A DNA stretch of 64,000 nucleotides from Candidatus Zixiibacteriota bacterium. GTDB lineage: Bacteria; Zixibacteria; MSB-5A5; GN15; JACZUZ01. The position numbers and the translations under genes were made by a program. The stretch covers positions 275,656-339,655 of the forward strand of contig JAJRPJ010000006.1 of assembly GCA_024280835.1 (NCBI GenBank), in the 5' to 3' direction. Shown here piece by piece: positions 1 through 9,105 of the stretch; the stretch's first letter is position 1; every line of letters begins with the position of its first letter. The notes beneath the pieces were generated by a model. That model was not told the DNA's origin. It saw nothing but the letters and a program-made list of their open reading frames with translations, and searched no databases.

Positions 1-1536
1 TGTGCAGATTCTATCTAGGAAAAATCTATCATGGCTGATTACCAAGACGCAACCTGCGAAATCTAGAATTGCTTCTTCGAGTAGGCGGAGTGTGTTGACA
101 TCTAGATCGTTGGTCGGTTCATCGAGTAGCAGGACATTGCCGCCGTCTTTGAAAATCTTTGCGAGGTGACAGCGGTTGCGTTCACCGCCAGATAATTCGT
201 TGGCCATCTTTTGTTGTGACCCGCCGCTAAAACCGAATTGCGCGAGATACTGACGAATTGGGATTTTGCGTGTGCCAATTATGATTTCTTCGGCGCCCTC
301 GCCGACATCCTCAATCAAAGTCTTGTCATTATCGAGTGAGCCACGCTCCTGATCGGCATAGGTTAGTTTCACCGACGAACCAATAGTGACGTCGCCACTT
401 TGTGCGTTGAGTTCCTCGGTCATCATTTTGAACATGGTGGTTTTACCAGAGCCGTTCGGGCCAACCATTCCGACGACAGCCGAGCGTGGTATAGAGAAGG
501 AAACATCCTCATAGAGCACGTTGTTATCATAACCCATCGCGACATCATTGAACTCGATAATCTGACTGCCAAGTTGCGGGCCAGGCGCGATACGAATTGC
601 GGCGCTGGCTGATTCGGACTTGGCGGTTCCGCGGGCGATTAGTTGCTCGTAATCAGAAACACGTTCGCGAGCCATTTTGGTGCGGTCACCTTGGCTCATG
701 CGAATCCAATGTAACTCACGTTGTAAGACTTTGGCTACAGGTGAGTTTTCTTTTTCGGCTTTTACTAGCTTGGTTAGTTTCTGTTCGAGCCATGAGGAGT
801 AATTGCCTTCCCATGGAATTCCTTGTCCCTTGTCGAGTTCGAGAATCCATTTGGTGATATTATCGAGGAAGTATCGATCATGTGTCACCACAATCACAGT
901 GCCAGGATAGTCACGTAACTGCATTTCCAGCCAGTCAACTGTTTCAGGGTCGAGATGGTTTGTTGGCTCATCGAGCAATAGCAAGTCAGGTTTCTCTAGT
1001 AGGACTTTGCAAAGCGCGACACGGCGTTTTTCGCCACCAGAGAGTGTGCCGATTTTGCGATCGTTCTCTGGCAAACAGAGTGCGTCACTAGCGACATCCA
1101 AATGTCGGTCGAGGTTCCAAGCGTCGAGCGCGTCAATTTTGTCCTGCAAGGCGCCCATTTTATCGAGCGCGGTTTGCATTTTGTCGTCGTCGGTGATTTC
1201 GCCAAGATTGTCGGCGACTGTGTTGTAATCATTGAGCAATTTCTTGGTGTCAGCAAAAGCAAGTTCGAGAGTTTCGAGGACTGTTAGTTCTGGATCGAGC
1301 TGTGGTTCTTGTTCGACAATACCGGATTTGAATCCTTGGGTAATTTCGGCGTCGCCTTGGAACTCGACGTCGAGACCCGCCATAATGCGTAGGACAGTTG
1401 ATTTACCAGAACCGTTGGTTCCGACGATGCCGATTTTGGCGCCTGGGAAGAAGCTGAGATTGATATTTTTGAGGACTTGCTTTTGGCCGTAAAACTTGTT
1501 TACGCCATGCATGTTGAATATGAACTGCTCTGCCAT
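1..1536 (-). CDS. ettA: ABC-F ATPase, energy-dependent translational throttle EttA (3' end outside window)
   Basis: Soluble ABC-F protein with two ATPase domains; family members bind the ribosomal E site and gate translation by energy state. I translated the minus strand from the ATG at 1534-1536; it reads 512 open codons to the window edge. The first domain has Walker A GTNGSGKST at residues 39-47, signature LSGGEKRR and Walker B LLLLDEPTNHLD. The second has GPNGSGKTT near residue 359, LSGGERNR and VLLLDEPTNDLD. Between them lies a charged linker like the P-site interaction motif. There are no membrane segments. E. coli EttA has 555 residues, so only about 40 C-terminal residues are missing. 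Assignment to EttA rather than Uup or YbiT rests on overall sequence feel and linker length. Confidence 0.9.
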   Translation of the reverse strand, partial: MAEQFIFNMHGVNKFYGQKQVLKNINLSFFPGAKIGIVGTNGSGKSTVLRIMAGLDVEFQGDAEITQGFKSGIVEQEPQLDPELTVLETLELAFADTKKLLNDYNTVADNLGEITDDDKMQTALDKMGALQDKIDALDAWNLDRHLDVASDALCLPENDRKIGTLSGGEKRRVALCKVLLEKPDLLLLDEPTNHLDPETVDWLEMQLRDYPGTVIVVTHDRYFLDNITKWILELDKGQGIPWEGNYSSWLEQKLTKLVKAEKENSPVAKVLQRELHWIRMSQGDRTKMARERVSDYEQLIARGTAKSESASAAIRIAPGPQLGSQIIEFNDVAMGYDNNVLYEDVSFSIPRSAVVGMVGPNGSGKTTMFKMMTEELNAQSGDVTIGSSVKLTYADQERGSLDNDKTLIEDVGEGAEEIIIGTRKIPIRQYLAQFGFSGGSQQKMANELSGGERNRCHLAKIFKDGGNVLLLDEPTNDLDVNTLRLLEEAILDFAGCVLVISHDRFFLDRICT

Positions 1537-1706
1537 TATGTACTGCTCCGTTATTCTATCTGAGAATTCTCTCTGAAGTTATGCCATTTGCAATTGGCTA
1601 TGTTTGGCGCATATAATCACGCGCTCAAGCGTAACATGCGAGAGGACAAATATCAAGCGTAATTCGACAGGGTTTATGGAGGTTGCTCCCGATAGAAGAA
1701 TCTGCC

Positions 1707-1742
1707 ACAAGAAAGGCGCCTCATGAACTGCATGAGGCGCCT
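1707..1742 (-). terminator. Hairpin terminator after the 1771-3087 lipoprotein gene
   Basis: Perfect 12-bp arms AGGCGCCTCATG / CATGAGGCGCCT (1714-1725 and 1731-1742) with a 5-nt loop. On the minus strand the stem is followed by TTTCTTG, a weak U-tract. It lies 29 nt after the stop of the lipoprotein gene and separates it from ettA. Confidence 0.6.
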
Positions 1743-1770
1743 GTGAATTTGAAGCACTGAGCGATCTAAC

Positions 1771-3087
1771 TCAATTTGGAGAGATTGCGAGGAACAGAAA
1801 CTCTTCCCAAGTGAAGTTCGGATCGGTGGTTCCAGGGTCGAAACCGTTGAACGTAACATCGGACACGAACAATTGACCTCCCGCTGCTGGTGAACCATCC
1901 AAGAATACTACTAGAGACCATTCGCCAGGCACCTGTGTTGGCGATGCGCCATCAATGACCTTGATGACATTGGGGGCGACCTCACTGACTGTCCAAAATC
2001 CTGACCATGGTCCTGCGGCGCTACCAGAGGCAGTTAGAGTTCCGTCTGCTTTGAAGACAATCGTTTCGGTTCCATTCGGATCTGTGATAGTGAATGATTT
2101 TGTTGAGGTTCCGCTTACGGTGATTGGCGCGCCGCTCATGTCTGTTTCTGTGACAGGAAGAGCTTTGAGTAAGGTGAGGACAACCGGCGCTGAGCCAGGT
2201 TCGGCTTCTACTCCTGTGATTGCGCGTGAGCTTGAACCAGACTTTTTGATAGAAGTGGTAGTGCCGTCTTCGAATGTGAGGTCTAAGCCTCCATTGGAAT
2301 TGATTACCCAATTGAAGTCCTCGCCAACACCAATACCGCCTTGGGCGACTGTCTCATCAAACGCAGTACTTGAACCGCTCGAACCTTGATCTCCAGCGTT
2401 TACGAGGTCGTTGAATTTCACGATTCCCAAGCCAGCGGCAAGCGGATCGCTGAGGACAAAGGCAAAGCCAGCCAATTCAGCGACATCAAATGTGCTGTCA
2501 GTGCCGTCTCTGAGGTTGGGGTTGGTTGTGGCTGTGTCAAGAAGTGTGTCACCAGTTGTCGCCAAAGCCCCGGTGATTGCTGTGTCGGCTGCAAAGCCAG
2601 TTGAACTTGGATTCTCGAATACGTCGCTGTTGACGTTCGTGCCTGCGAGTAAAGTAGAGGCGGCGCCGAGATCAATACCGTTTGATGGATCACCATCAGC
2701 GTCTAATGACTGAAGAAAGCGAGCAATATTTTCAGGGATGACAAAGTCAAACGGTGTGCAGACTGGCGCTCCATCGACCAGAGTTCCTAGCTGCACTCCA
2801 CCAACTGAAAAAGACAATGTCTCGCCAGGTGTGTATGTGAATGTGCCGTTTTCGTCGGTCTGTGCTGGAGGGTTATTACCAGATTGGTAGGTCAGGCCTT
2901 CAACTTCACAATCTAGGAAAACACCTGTTGCCGTGACTGTTCCAGGAGTTGTGCCACCATCTCCATCGTTACTGCTACAGCTAATGAAACCTTGCGTCAG
3001 TATCGCTGCGAAAGCGAATGCCAAGATGGATGTCCTAGATAGGAATCCTCTAGATAATAATATCTTTGATGTTCTTCTGATGTACAT
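1771..3087 (-). CDS. Secreted lipoprotein with adhesin-like repeat domain
   Basis: 438-residue predicted lipoprotein of unknown function. The N-terminus has a basic stretch, a hydrophobic core and a lipobox ending at Cys37 (FISC), followed by a Gly/Asp/Thr-rich linker. Residues about 55-110 carry a pattern, GLTYQSG then TDENGTFTYTPGE and SVGGVQLG, that I know from large lipoproteins of marine Gram-negatives. It is followed by a motif of the type NIARFLQSLDADGDPSNGI, with a Ca-loop-like DADGD. The rest is Gly/Thr/Ser-rich and probably beta. The start is supported by GGAGAAACACATG. It is a single gene with its own terminator. No enzymatic motif is visible; a surface or binding role is inference. 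Confidence 0.8.
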   Translation of the reverse strand: MYIRRTSKILLSRGFLSRTSILAFAFAAILTQGFISCSSNDGDGGTTPGTVTATGVFLDCEVEGLTYQSGNNPPAQTDENGTFTYTPGETLSFSVGGVQLGTLVDGAPVCTPFDFVIPENIARFLQSLDADGDPSNGIDLGAASTLLAGTNVNSDVFENPSSTGFAADTAITGALATTGDTLLDTATTNPNLRDGTDSTFDVAELAGFAFVLSDPLAAGLGIVKFNDLVNAGDQGSSGSSTAFDETVAQGGIGVGEDFNWVINSNGGLDLTFEDGTTTSIKKSGSSSRAITGVEAEPGSAPVVLTLLKALPVTETDMSGAPITVSGTSTKSFTITDPNGTETIVFKADGTLTASGSAAGPWSGFWTVSEVAPNVIKVIDGASPTQVPGEWSLVVFLDGSPAAGGQLFVSDVTFNGFDPGTTDPNFTWEEFLFLAISPN

Positions 3088-3947
3088 GTGTTTCTCCGAA
3101 TGGGGGTTAATAAAAAAGTGGATGACTTATTTCTTCAGCAATTGCATCAACCAAATTTACACGTTTGATGGGACCTTGCAGATAGACAGTCGGTACTAGA
3201 AATAGTGTATTGGGTTGTTTCTGTAAACATTGAAACGTTCAATTTTCCATAAAAGCGACTTAAAGGGTCTTTTTTAGGGGACGAGTTGTTGATTTGACCA
3301 AATTCTAGCCGATTTCAATTCATGGAGGTGTGTTGATGGCCATGAGACTCACTTGGCAGTGAGTCGGGATTAGCTAAGTATTTCTCCTGATAGAGAGTCT
3401 ATTCGCTTTGAGAACTACACTGGTCGCAAGCGTGGACGATGCAAAATTCGATCGATTTGACGCTTCTATTTTTCAGAAATTACCACTCTACAGCAGGAAA
3501 AGTATTCACAATTATCTGAAGCTCTAGGTTTGCTAGATCGGAGTATGCTCTGTTAGTCGGCTCATGTTTATCAGAGTTCGGTTCTGAAACTAACACCCTG
3601 CGAGAGCTCAAAAAAGTACATCATTGGGGTTGATGCCTATAGGCATGGACTCCGCTGGGCCTATAAAAGTTGCCCAGCAAAGTGGACTCCATAAGAAATG
3701 AGAAATTGAGGTAGAGGTTGGATTGGCTACATTGGACTATGGTTCAAGAGCTTATGCTTGTTTTGTCTCAGATTACAATTTCTCTTGGCGACCATCCAAG
3801 TACCAAAGAGGTCAATTGGCTCTTGCTACAAGTCTACTATGGATTATATTGGGCTAACATCATTTTTGTAGCAGTCAGCAAGATCAAGAGAATCTTTTTC
3901 AAGAAACATTTTGTTCAACAAACTCTTCTTTTAGAAAGGGAGCTGTT
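3088..3947. other. 860-nt intergenic region between divergent genes
   Basis: No convincing gene. A 92-codon frame at 3718-3996 only overlaps the next signal peptide and has no ribosome site. Small symmetric sites include TTGAAACGTTCAA at 3230-3242 and the palindrome and hairpin at 3633-3678. A weak promoter-like pair TTGCTA (3823-3828) and TATATT (3845-3850, 16-nt spacer) lies about 100 nt before the next gene. Confidence 0.5.
3633..3678. repeat. 14-bp palindrome next to a hairpin
   Basis: ATGCCTATAGGCAT (3633-3646) is a perfect palindrome. Directly after it, GCTGGGC (3654-3660) and GCCCAGC (3672-3678) form a 7-bp stem with an 11-nt loop, flanked on both sides by the direct repeat TGGACTCC. 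No U-tract follows, so it is not a standard terminator. A regulatory site is possible. Confidence 0.4.
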
Positions 3948-6626
3948 ATGCGTTCTATTAATCATACTAATGTATTGCTTGCTATTTTTGGCGTAGTAGC
4001 GCTGGCATTGGTTTCGCTTGCGTCACCCGTATCGAGCCGGCCACACTTCACATCGATGGATGGAATCAATCATCAATTCTACGGAACAACCTCCTCAGGT
4101 GATGCTGTTTCAGATGGTCAACACACACTCGAATTTTCAATTTGGGATGATGAAGTCGTAGGGTTACAGCTCTGGAGTGAGGTGCAAACTGTTGTTACAT
4201 CAAACGGCCTTGGCTCTGTTCATCTCGGTACTGTCACACCAATACCGCTGGATGTTTTCGGCACAAGGAGCTCGGACACGCTTAAGTCCTACTTTCTTGC
4301 CGTAACTCTAGACGGCGAAGTTATCACACCTCGTGTTCGCTTTATTCCTGTGCCTTATGCGCATGTCGCCGAACGTATACTAGGTGATGTCCTAACTGGT
4401 CCAGGCCAATTGGTTCTTTCTCAAACTTCGCTCTTGGGACAAGGAAGTGATTACGCAGTGACTGCGTCTGTTGACCCACCAATGGTGTCCGATACTTTTG
4501 TTGTTTCGGATCCTGGAGTGGGAATTCTCAAGGGTGGTTTTCATGCTGCAGATATTGATAGCGCCTATAGTGGGATTTTTTCGATAGAAGGTGGAAACAA
4601 TACTCGTGTACATATGAGAGTATCAAATAGCGGTGCAACGCATTCAGTTTCAAATTTAGGTTCATCTGGGGAAGATGGTGTGCGCACCACAGCCAGTAGC
4701 GGAACGATTCAGACTGAGATGGTCAGTCTAAGTTTGACTGGTAATACTTCAACGGTGTTGATGGGTACGTCTACATCTACGGAAAACGGAGAACTTGTGG
4801 TTTCGAATCTTGGCTCATCTGGACAAGATGGTGTTCGCACTACTGCGAGTAATGGAACAGTTCAAACCGAAATGGTGAGCCTGAGCTTAACAGGAAATTC
4901 ATCAACCATAAACCTTGAAACATCAACGTCAACCCAAAGAGCGCAACTCAAAGTATCCAATCTTGGTTCTTCTGGTGAAGACGGAGTTAGTATCGATGCC
5001 GGAACAGGAACAGTGGAAGTCAAACTCGGGATTGAACATGAGGACATTGGCGCTCGGCTTGTCGCCTCAGATGATGGAACAGGAGCTGGATTGATAGTAA
5101 TAGACACAGGGTTGAATGACAGTGGTCTAATAGATTTGAGAACCAGCATCGCAGGCGGCGGACGCTTAAGAATATCAAACCTCGGTTCATCAGGCGAAGA
5201 TGGAGTTTCAATAGTTGTTGGTCCACCTGGCCCCGGACTCGCACCAGGTTCTAGCCTTCGAATTGGCGGCTTGTCTCTACAGGGTAGAGGTATCCTTCAG
5301 GCATCAGGATCGGATTCATCGACACTTGATGTGTTCCATGACGGAGGCGGAGGTGGTGGCGGAGGTGGTGGTCGAATTCGTGTTAGAGCGAACGTTACAG
5401 GTGGGCATTTAAGTGTTTCCAATATTGGCTCCTCAGGCGATGATGGAGTTTCGATTGATGTAGGAGATGGTACGGCCGATCTTATGATGCGTAGCCCAGC
5501 AGCTCGGCTAGCCCTCAAAGACCTGTCGACAGGGCAAACTGTCGAAACTGAGATTCTCTCAATGAGTCTCTCTTCAGCCGAGCCGCTAATCTCCATTACT
5601 GAACGTGATGCAGCGCCTACAGATCTTCCGATCTTGCGTTTCGAATATGACGCTAATGGTCGAGTAGTTTCTAATTACAGATCAACTACAAGCGCTCCAG
5701 GTGATTCAGCAGAATTGCATTCATCGAGACTAACTTTCTATGACGGTCTTAGTAGAGTTATAGTGGAGGCCGATAATGGCGGCAAGGTAGCTTTGAAAAA
5801 ACTTCAAAGTGGTCAAACAGTCTCAACAGAGATTGTTTCAATGAGTCTGGTAAGTTCTGAGCCACTAATTTCGTTGAGACTCCCAGATGCGCTACCTACT
5901 GACTTACCACTGGTTGAATACGTCTATGATGCACTCGATACGCGAATCATTGAAACTAGACGGTCAGCCGCGGGAGAGCCCGGTGATTCAACTCAACAGT
6001 CATCTACTGGGCTAAGAATTTTTAGTGGCAATGATGATTTCCTGTATGACTTAGGTGGCATCCAATTCTCCGATGCCAGTGGGACAGCGTTTTCAGTGTC
6101 ACCGGGTGGCGATATGCAATTGCGTCAGAATGGTCTATTTGCAACTGACCTAGGTACTGGCGTTGGTGTCGGTGGCACATTCCCTGGAGTTAAGCTGTTT
6201 GTTGATGGTGATATATGCGCGACGGGAATCATTGGTCCATGCTCAGATATTCGTTACAAAAAGAACATTGAAACTATTGAAGATCCGATTGAGAAAATCT
6301 CAAAACTTCGAGGTGTGGCTTTCGATTGGAAGAGAGATGAATTCGCCGAGCGGAATTTCTCCGATGACCGTCAGCTAGGGTTGATTGCTCAAGAGGTCAG
6401 AGAGGTTTTGCCTGAAGTGGTCGGTCAAGGTGATGACGGATACTATTTCGTTGACTATAGTCGACTGACGCCTGTGTTGATAGAAGCAGTCAAAAAGCAA
6501 CAGGCAGAAATAGTTACTCAGAACACTCAGATACAGTCACTACAAAAACAAATTGATGAACTGAAGGGTATTGTCAATAAGTTTGTTATGGTGAAACAGG
6601 CAGATAAGACTCTTTCGATGAAATAG
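3948..6626 (+). CDS. Large secreted surface protein with C-terminal S74 (endosialidase-type) intramolecular chaperone
   Basis: 892 residues, with signal peptide at 1-30 and start supported by AAAGGGAGCTGTTATG. Residues about 35-145 resemble the beta domain common at the N-terminus of such bacterial proteins (HTLEFSIWDDE, LWSEVQTV, PVPYAHVAE). The middle has five copies of SNLGSSGxDGV and a second repeat pair (QTVxTEIxSMSL followed by EPLIS and PTDLP). A run of ten glycines lies near residues 465-475. The C-terminus is peptidase S74: SDIRYKKNIE with the Ser766/Lys771 dyad, LGLIAQEVREVLPEVV and a final coiled coil. In phage tail spikes this domain drives trimer folding and then cuts itself off before the Ser. 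I infer a trimeric beta-rich surface fibre; the ligand is unknown. Confidence 0.85.
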   Translation: MRSINHTNVLLAIFGVVALALVSLASPVSSRPHFTSMDGINHQFYGTTSSGDAVSDGQHTLEFSIWDDEVVGLQLWSEVQTVVTSNGLGSVHLGTVTPIPLDVFGTRSSDTLKSYFLAVTLDGEVITPRVRFIPVPYAHVAERILGDVLTGPGQLVLSQTSLLGQGSDYAVTASVDPPMVSDTFVVSDPGVGILKGGFHAADIDSAYSGIFSIEGGNNTRVHMRVSNSGATHSVSNLGSSGEDGVRTTASSGTIQTEMVSLSLTGNTSTVLMGTSTSTENGELVVSNLGSSGQDGVRTTASNGTVQTEMVSLSLTGNSSTINLETSTSTQRAQLKVSNLGSSGEDGVSIDAGTGTVEVKLGIEHEDIGARLVASDDGTGAGLIVIDTGLNDSGLIDLRTSIAGGGRLRISNLGSSGEDGVSIVVGPPGPGLAPGSSLRIGGLSLQGRGILQASGSDSSTLDVFHDGGGGGGGGGGRIRVRANVTGGHLSVSNIGSSGDDGVSIDVGDGTADLMMRSPAARLALKDLSTGQTVETEILSMSLSSAEPLISITERDAAPTDLPILRFEYDANGRVVSNYRSTTSAPGDSAELHSSRLTFYDGLSRVIVEADNGGKVALKKLQSGQTVSTEIVSMSLVSSEPLISLRLPDALPTDLPLVEYVYDALDTRIIETRRSAAGEPGDSTQQSSTGLRIFSGNDDFLYDLGGIQFSDASGTAFSVSPGGDMQLRQNGLFATDLGTGVGVGGTFPGVKLFVDGDICATGIIGPCSDIRYKKNIETIEDPIEKISKLRGVAFDWKRDEFAERNFSDDRQLGLIAQEVREVLPEVVGQGDDGYYFVDYSRLTPVLIEAVKKQQAEIVTQNTQIQSLQKQIDELKGIVNKFVMVKQADKTLSMK

Positions 6627-6770
6627 CGCTGGCGAAAGAACGCCGATGGATTTGTCTGTCTCATCTCGATTGGACTGCAACTCATGGGTTTAGCATGTTA
6701 GTGTATTGGTGTAGCTGCGCATAAAACTTGGACATTTGTTCGCATATTTGTTAGAGTTGGAAAATATCTG

Positions 6771-6799
6771 TTGACACAACTATTGTTGTAACGTATATT
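6771..6799 (+). promoter_or_regulatory. Promoter of the MarR gene with embedded operator
   Basis: TTGACA (6771-6776), a 17-nt spacer and TATATT (6794-6799). Within the spacer lies the dyad ACAAC-TATT-GTTGT (6776-6789). The sequence ATTGTTGTAAC recurs as ATTGTTGTGAC before the pirin gene, which points to autoregulation by the MarR protein. Confidence 0.7.
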
Positions 6800-6817
6800 C
6801 CAGCGCGAGGAGATGAA

Positions 6818-7261
6818 GTGAATAGAAAGCAGAATACACAAACCAAGGGACTCGCCAGGCAAGGAATAACAACTCTATTCAGAGTCAGGGAGCAGGTTTA
6901 TGGTGGACTTAATGAAGTTCTCAAGCCCTTTGGCCTGACCGAGCCCAAATATAATGTGCTAAGGATTCTTGGTGGGATAGGAAATGAAGGTCTCCCAACT
7001 TTAGAAATTGGGAGCCGGATGATAACGCGAATTCCCGATGTGACTCGGTTGATAGATCGACTCAAGGCCGACGGGCTGGTCGCTCGTGAGAGATGTCCTG
7101 TAGACCGGCGAATTGTGCGAGCAAAGTTGACTACTAAAGGTAAGAAGATTTTGCAGAAGTTGGATGGGCCAATCAATAAATTTCAATTGAAATACATGTC
7201 TTTTCTTACTGACAAAGAGCTCAATTCTCTAATTATGATTCTAGCGAAGTTTCCAAAGTAG
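6818..7261 (+). CDS. MarR-family transcriptional regulator
   Basis: 147-residue winged-helix repressor of the MarR family; members bind short dyads as dimers and release DNA on binding phenolic ligands or on oxidation. Visible features are an N-terminal dimer helix, a recognition region around TLEIGSRMITRIPDVTRLIDRLKADGLV and the wing ERCPVDRRIVRAKLTTKGK. The only Cys lies in the wing. Start is GTG at 6818 after GCGAGGAG; an ATG at 6813 is out of frame. It sits under its own promoter and operator and 89 nt before the pirin gene, whose upstream region carries a related dyad. Control of the pirin gene, and perhaps the channel gene after it, is inference from the shared site. Confidence 0.9.
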   Translation: MNRKQNTQTKGLARQGITTLFRVREQVYGGLNEVLKPFGLTEPKYNVLRILGGIGNEGLPTLEIGSRMITRIPDVTRLIDRLKADGLVARERCPVDRRIVRAKLTTKGKKILQKLDGPINKFQLKYMSFLTDKELNSLIMILAKFPK

Positions 7262-7303
7262 AGCAGATATTTATGGTTCCTGATTGTGAAAGCCTTTGTG
7301 ATA

Positions 7304-7320
7304 ATTGTTGTGACAACAAT
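7304..7320 (+). promoter_or_regulatory. Operator-like inverted repeat before the pirin gene
   Basis: ATTGTTG-TGA-CAACAAT is a perfect 7-bp dyad 30 nt before the pirin start codon. It shares ATTGTTGTxAC with the site inside the marR promoter. Confidence 0.65.
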
Positions 7321-7350
7321 CATTGTGCGAACAGTAAATAGGAGGACGAA

Positions 7351-8049
7351 ATGATTACTATCAGACGCGCAAATGAACGAGGCCATGCTGAACATGGTTG
7401 GTTGAATACCTATCATACTTTTTCATTTAATACGTACTACGATGAAAACCATATGGGTTTTCGAGCTTTACGTGTGCTCAATGATGACAGAGTGCAACCA
7501 GGGCGAGGGTTCGGCAGTCATCCACATCAGGATATGGAAATAATCACCTATGTCCTTGAAGGAGCTCTTGAACACAAAGATAGCATGGGGCACGGTTCGG
7601 TTATCCATTCAGGGGATGTGCAGATAATGTCCGCTGGCAAAGGAGTGGTGCATAGCGAGAAAAACGCTTCGCCAAGAGAGGCAGTTCATTTCCTGCAAAT
7701 ATGGATAGTTCCTGATGAAAAAGGAGCCGAGCCAAGCTATGCTCAAATCAGGTTTAGCCGTGCAGATAAGCTCGGCAAGCTCTGTCCAATTGCTTCCAAG
7801 AATGGTTTGGATGGGTCGGCTAGTATTCGTCAGGACGTCAATGTATATGCGACAATTCTTGAACAGAACATATCGCTTACTGTGCCTGTCATCTCTGGTA
7901 GGCACCTTTGGATCCATGTCGCACAGGGCGAGGCGCAGTTTGGCAACAGTATTCTGTTGGCCGGCGATGGCCTAGCGGTGAGTGGCGAGACAGAAGTTCA
8001 ATTGACTGGTATCGATGATGCGGAGATATTAGTTTTTGATTTGGCATAG
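7351..8049 (+). CDS. Pirin family protein (YhhW/quercetinase-like bicupin)
   Basis: 232-residue cytosolic bicupin of the short bacterial pirin type. The N-terminal cupin has all four metal ligands: His57 and His59 in GSHPHQDME, and His101 and Glu103 in GVVHSEKN. The C-terminal cupin lacks ligands, as is normal. Some family members oxidise flavonols such as quercetin; others respond to oxidative stress. The start has a clear AGGAGG at 7341-7346. It follows the MarR gene and an operator-like dyad, so induction by a phenolic or redox signal is a reasonable inference. The natural substrate cannot be read from sequence. Confidence 0.92.
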   Translation: MITIRRANERGHAEHGWLNTYHTFSFNTYYDENHMGFRALRVLNDDRVQPGRGFGSHPHQDMEIITYVLEGALEHKDSMGHGSVIHSGDVQIMSAGKGVVHSEKNASPREAVHFLQIWIVPDEKGAEPSYAQIRFSRADKLGKLCPIASKNGLDGSASIRQDVNVYATILEQNISLTVPVISGRHLWIHVAQGEAQFGNSILLAGDGLAVSGETEVQLTGIDDAEILVFDLA

Positions 8050-8112
8050 AACCGAACAAGTGGGGCTGGGTGAGATAGTAGTGCGACATGCATTCATATA
8101 GAGGAAACGAAA

Positions 8113-8697
8113 ATGACTTCAGTCAGACTTGAAGCTTTCAGTGACGCTGTCATCGCGATAGCGATAACAATCATGGTTCTTGAAATAAAAGTTCCTCATG
8201 GAACCGATTGGGGTGTGCTGCGTTCATTGTTGCCTGTGTTCCTTTCGTATTTGATGAGCTTCGTGTATCTAGGAATATATTGGAATAACCATCATCACAT
8301 GTTGCACACTACCGAGCGAGTAAACGGACGTGTGCTATGGGCTAATTTGCATTTGTTGTTCTGGCTTTCTCTGATTCCGTTTGTCACAGGTTGGATGGGA
8401 GAAAACAATTTTGCGCCGTTACCTGCGGCCCTATATGGCGTGACGCTATTGATGTCTTCGATTGCGTATAGCATTCTCCAGTCGACAATAATTCGATTGG
8501 ATGGTGGTAGCTCCAGTCTCCGAAAGGCCATAGGGAGAGACTGGAAAGGTAAGTCATCAATCGCTCTGTACGCAATCGCGATTGGGTTTGCGTTTGTCAA
8601 TCACTGGATAGCTGTCGGTATTTATGTTCTAGTGGCGCTGCTATGGATTGTCCCAGACAAAAGGATAGAATCCATCGAGCGCACAGACGAGACTTGA
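8113..8697 (+). CDS. TMEM175-family potassium channel-like membrane protein (DUF1211)
   Basis: 194-residue integral membrane protein with about six hydrophobic segments. The first carries the family signature RLEAFSDAVIAIAITIMVLE (FSDAV motif), which lines the pore of bacterial TMEM175 potassium channels. The paired HH in YWNNHHHML is also typical. Bacterial members have one six-helix unit and assemble as tetramers. Start is preceded by GAGGAAACGAAA. The gene lies 63 nt after pirin in the same direction and may be co-transcribed. Ion selectivity is known only from the family. Confidence 0.88.
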   Translation: MTSVRLEAFSDAVIAIAITIMVLEIKVPHGTDWGVLRSLLPVFLSYLMSFVYLGIYWNNHHHMLHTTERVNGRVLWANLHLLFWLSLIPFVTGWMGENNFAPLPAALYGVTLLMSSIAYSILQSTIIRLDGGSSSLRKAIGRDWKGKSSIALYAIAIGFAFVNHWIAVGIYVLVALLWIVPDKRIESIERTDET

Positions 8698-9105
8698 ACG
8701 ATCGGCTATTCAGCCAATTGCTCCAGTTTGGAATTCAACCTGTCTGTCAATCGCTCACAAAACCTCATGCATGAATAACCGCTTGCTGTGGTTTCGTAAA
8801 CAAAATCAGTTCTGTTGTCTAGACAGAAAGTTAGAAACTGGTCGAGCAATATTCTAAGTGAAACGTTTCACAATGAACATTTCATAGCGTTTCATGCCTT
8901 GGGCTAACTTGGTCCATCAATATAGTTCTGCCACTTCAAAGTAACTTTATTCAAATAACTACCGATGAAATAACATGGATATTCAATCCTGCTAGAGAAA
9001 ATATTACTGGCGCTTTTTGAGTTGAGTGACGGGGAACCAAGTGCAGGGATGTGAGATTTGTGGCCTAGCCACAAATCCAGAATCGCGCTTATTAGAGGAA
9101 TGTTC
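8698..9105. other. 408-nt intergenic region with a perfect palindrome
   Basis: No gene seen. GTGAAACGTTTCAC at 8858-8871 is a perfect 14-bp palindrome. Half-like copies (GAACATTTCAT, GCGTTTCATG) follow within 40 nt. It could be an operator for the downstream kinase gene, but no clear promoter boxes surround it. Confidence 0.45.

Noticed and set aside
3718-3996. 92-codon hydrophobic frame before the S74 protein
   Set aside because: Overlaps the real signal peptide, has no ribosome site, and its hydrophobic end comes from reading T-rich DNA out of frame.
9058-9105. Upstream TTG start for the hybrid kinase
   Set aside because: No ribosome site before it, whereas GAGGAA is correctly spaced for the ATG at 9106.
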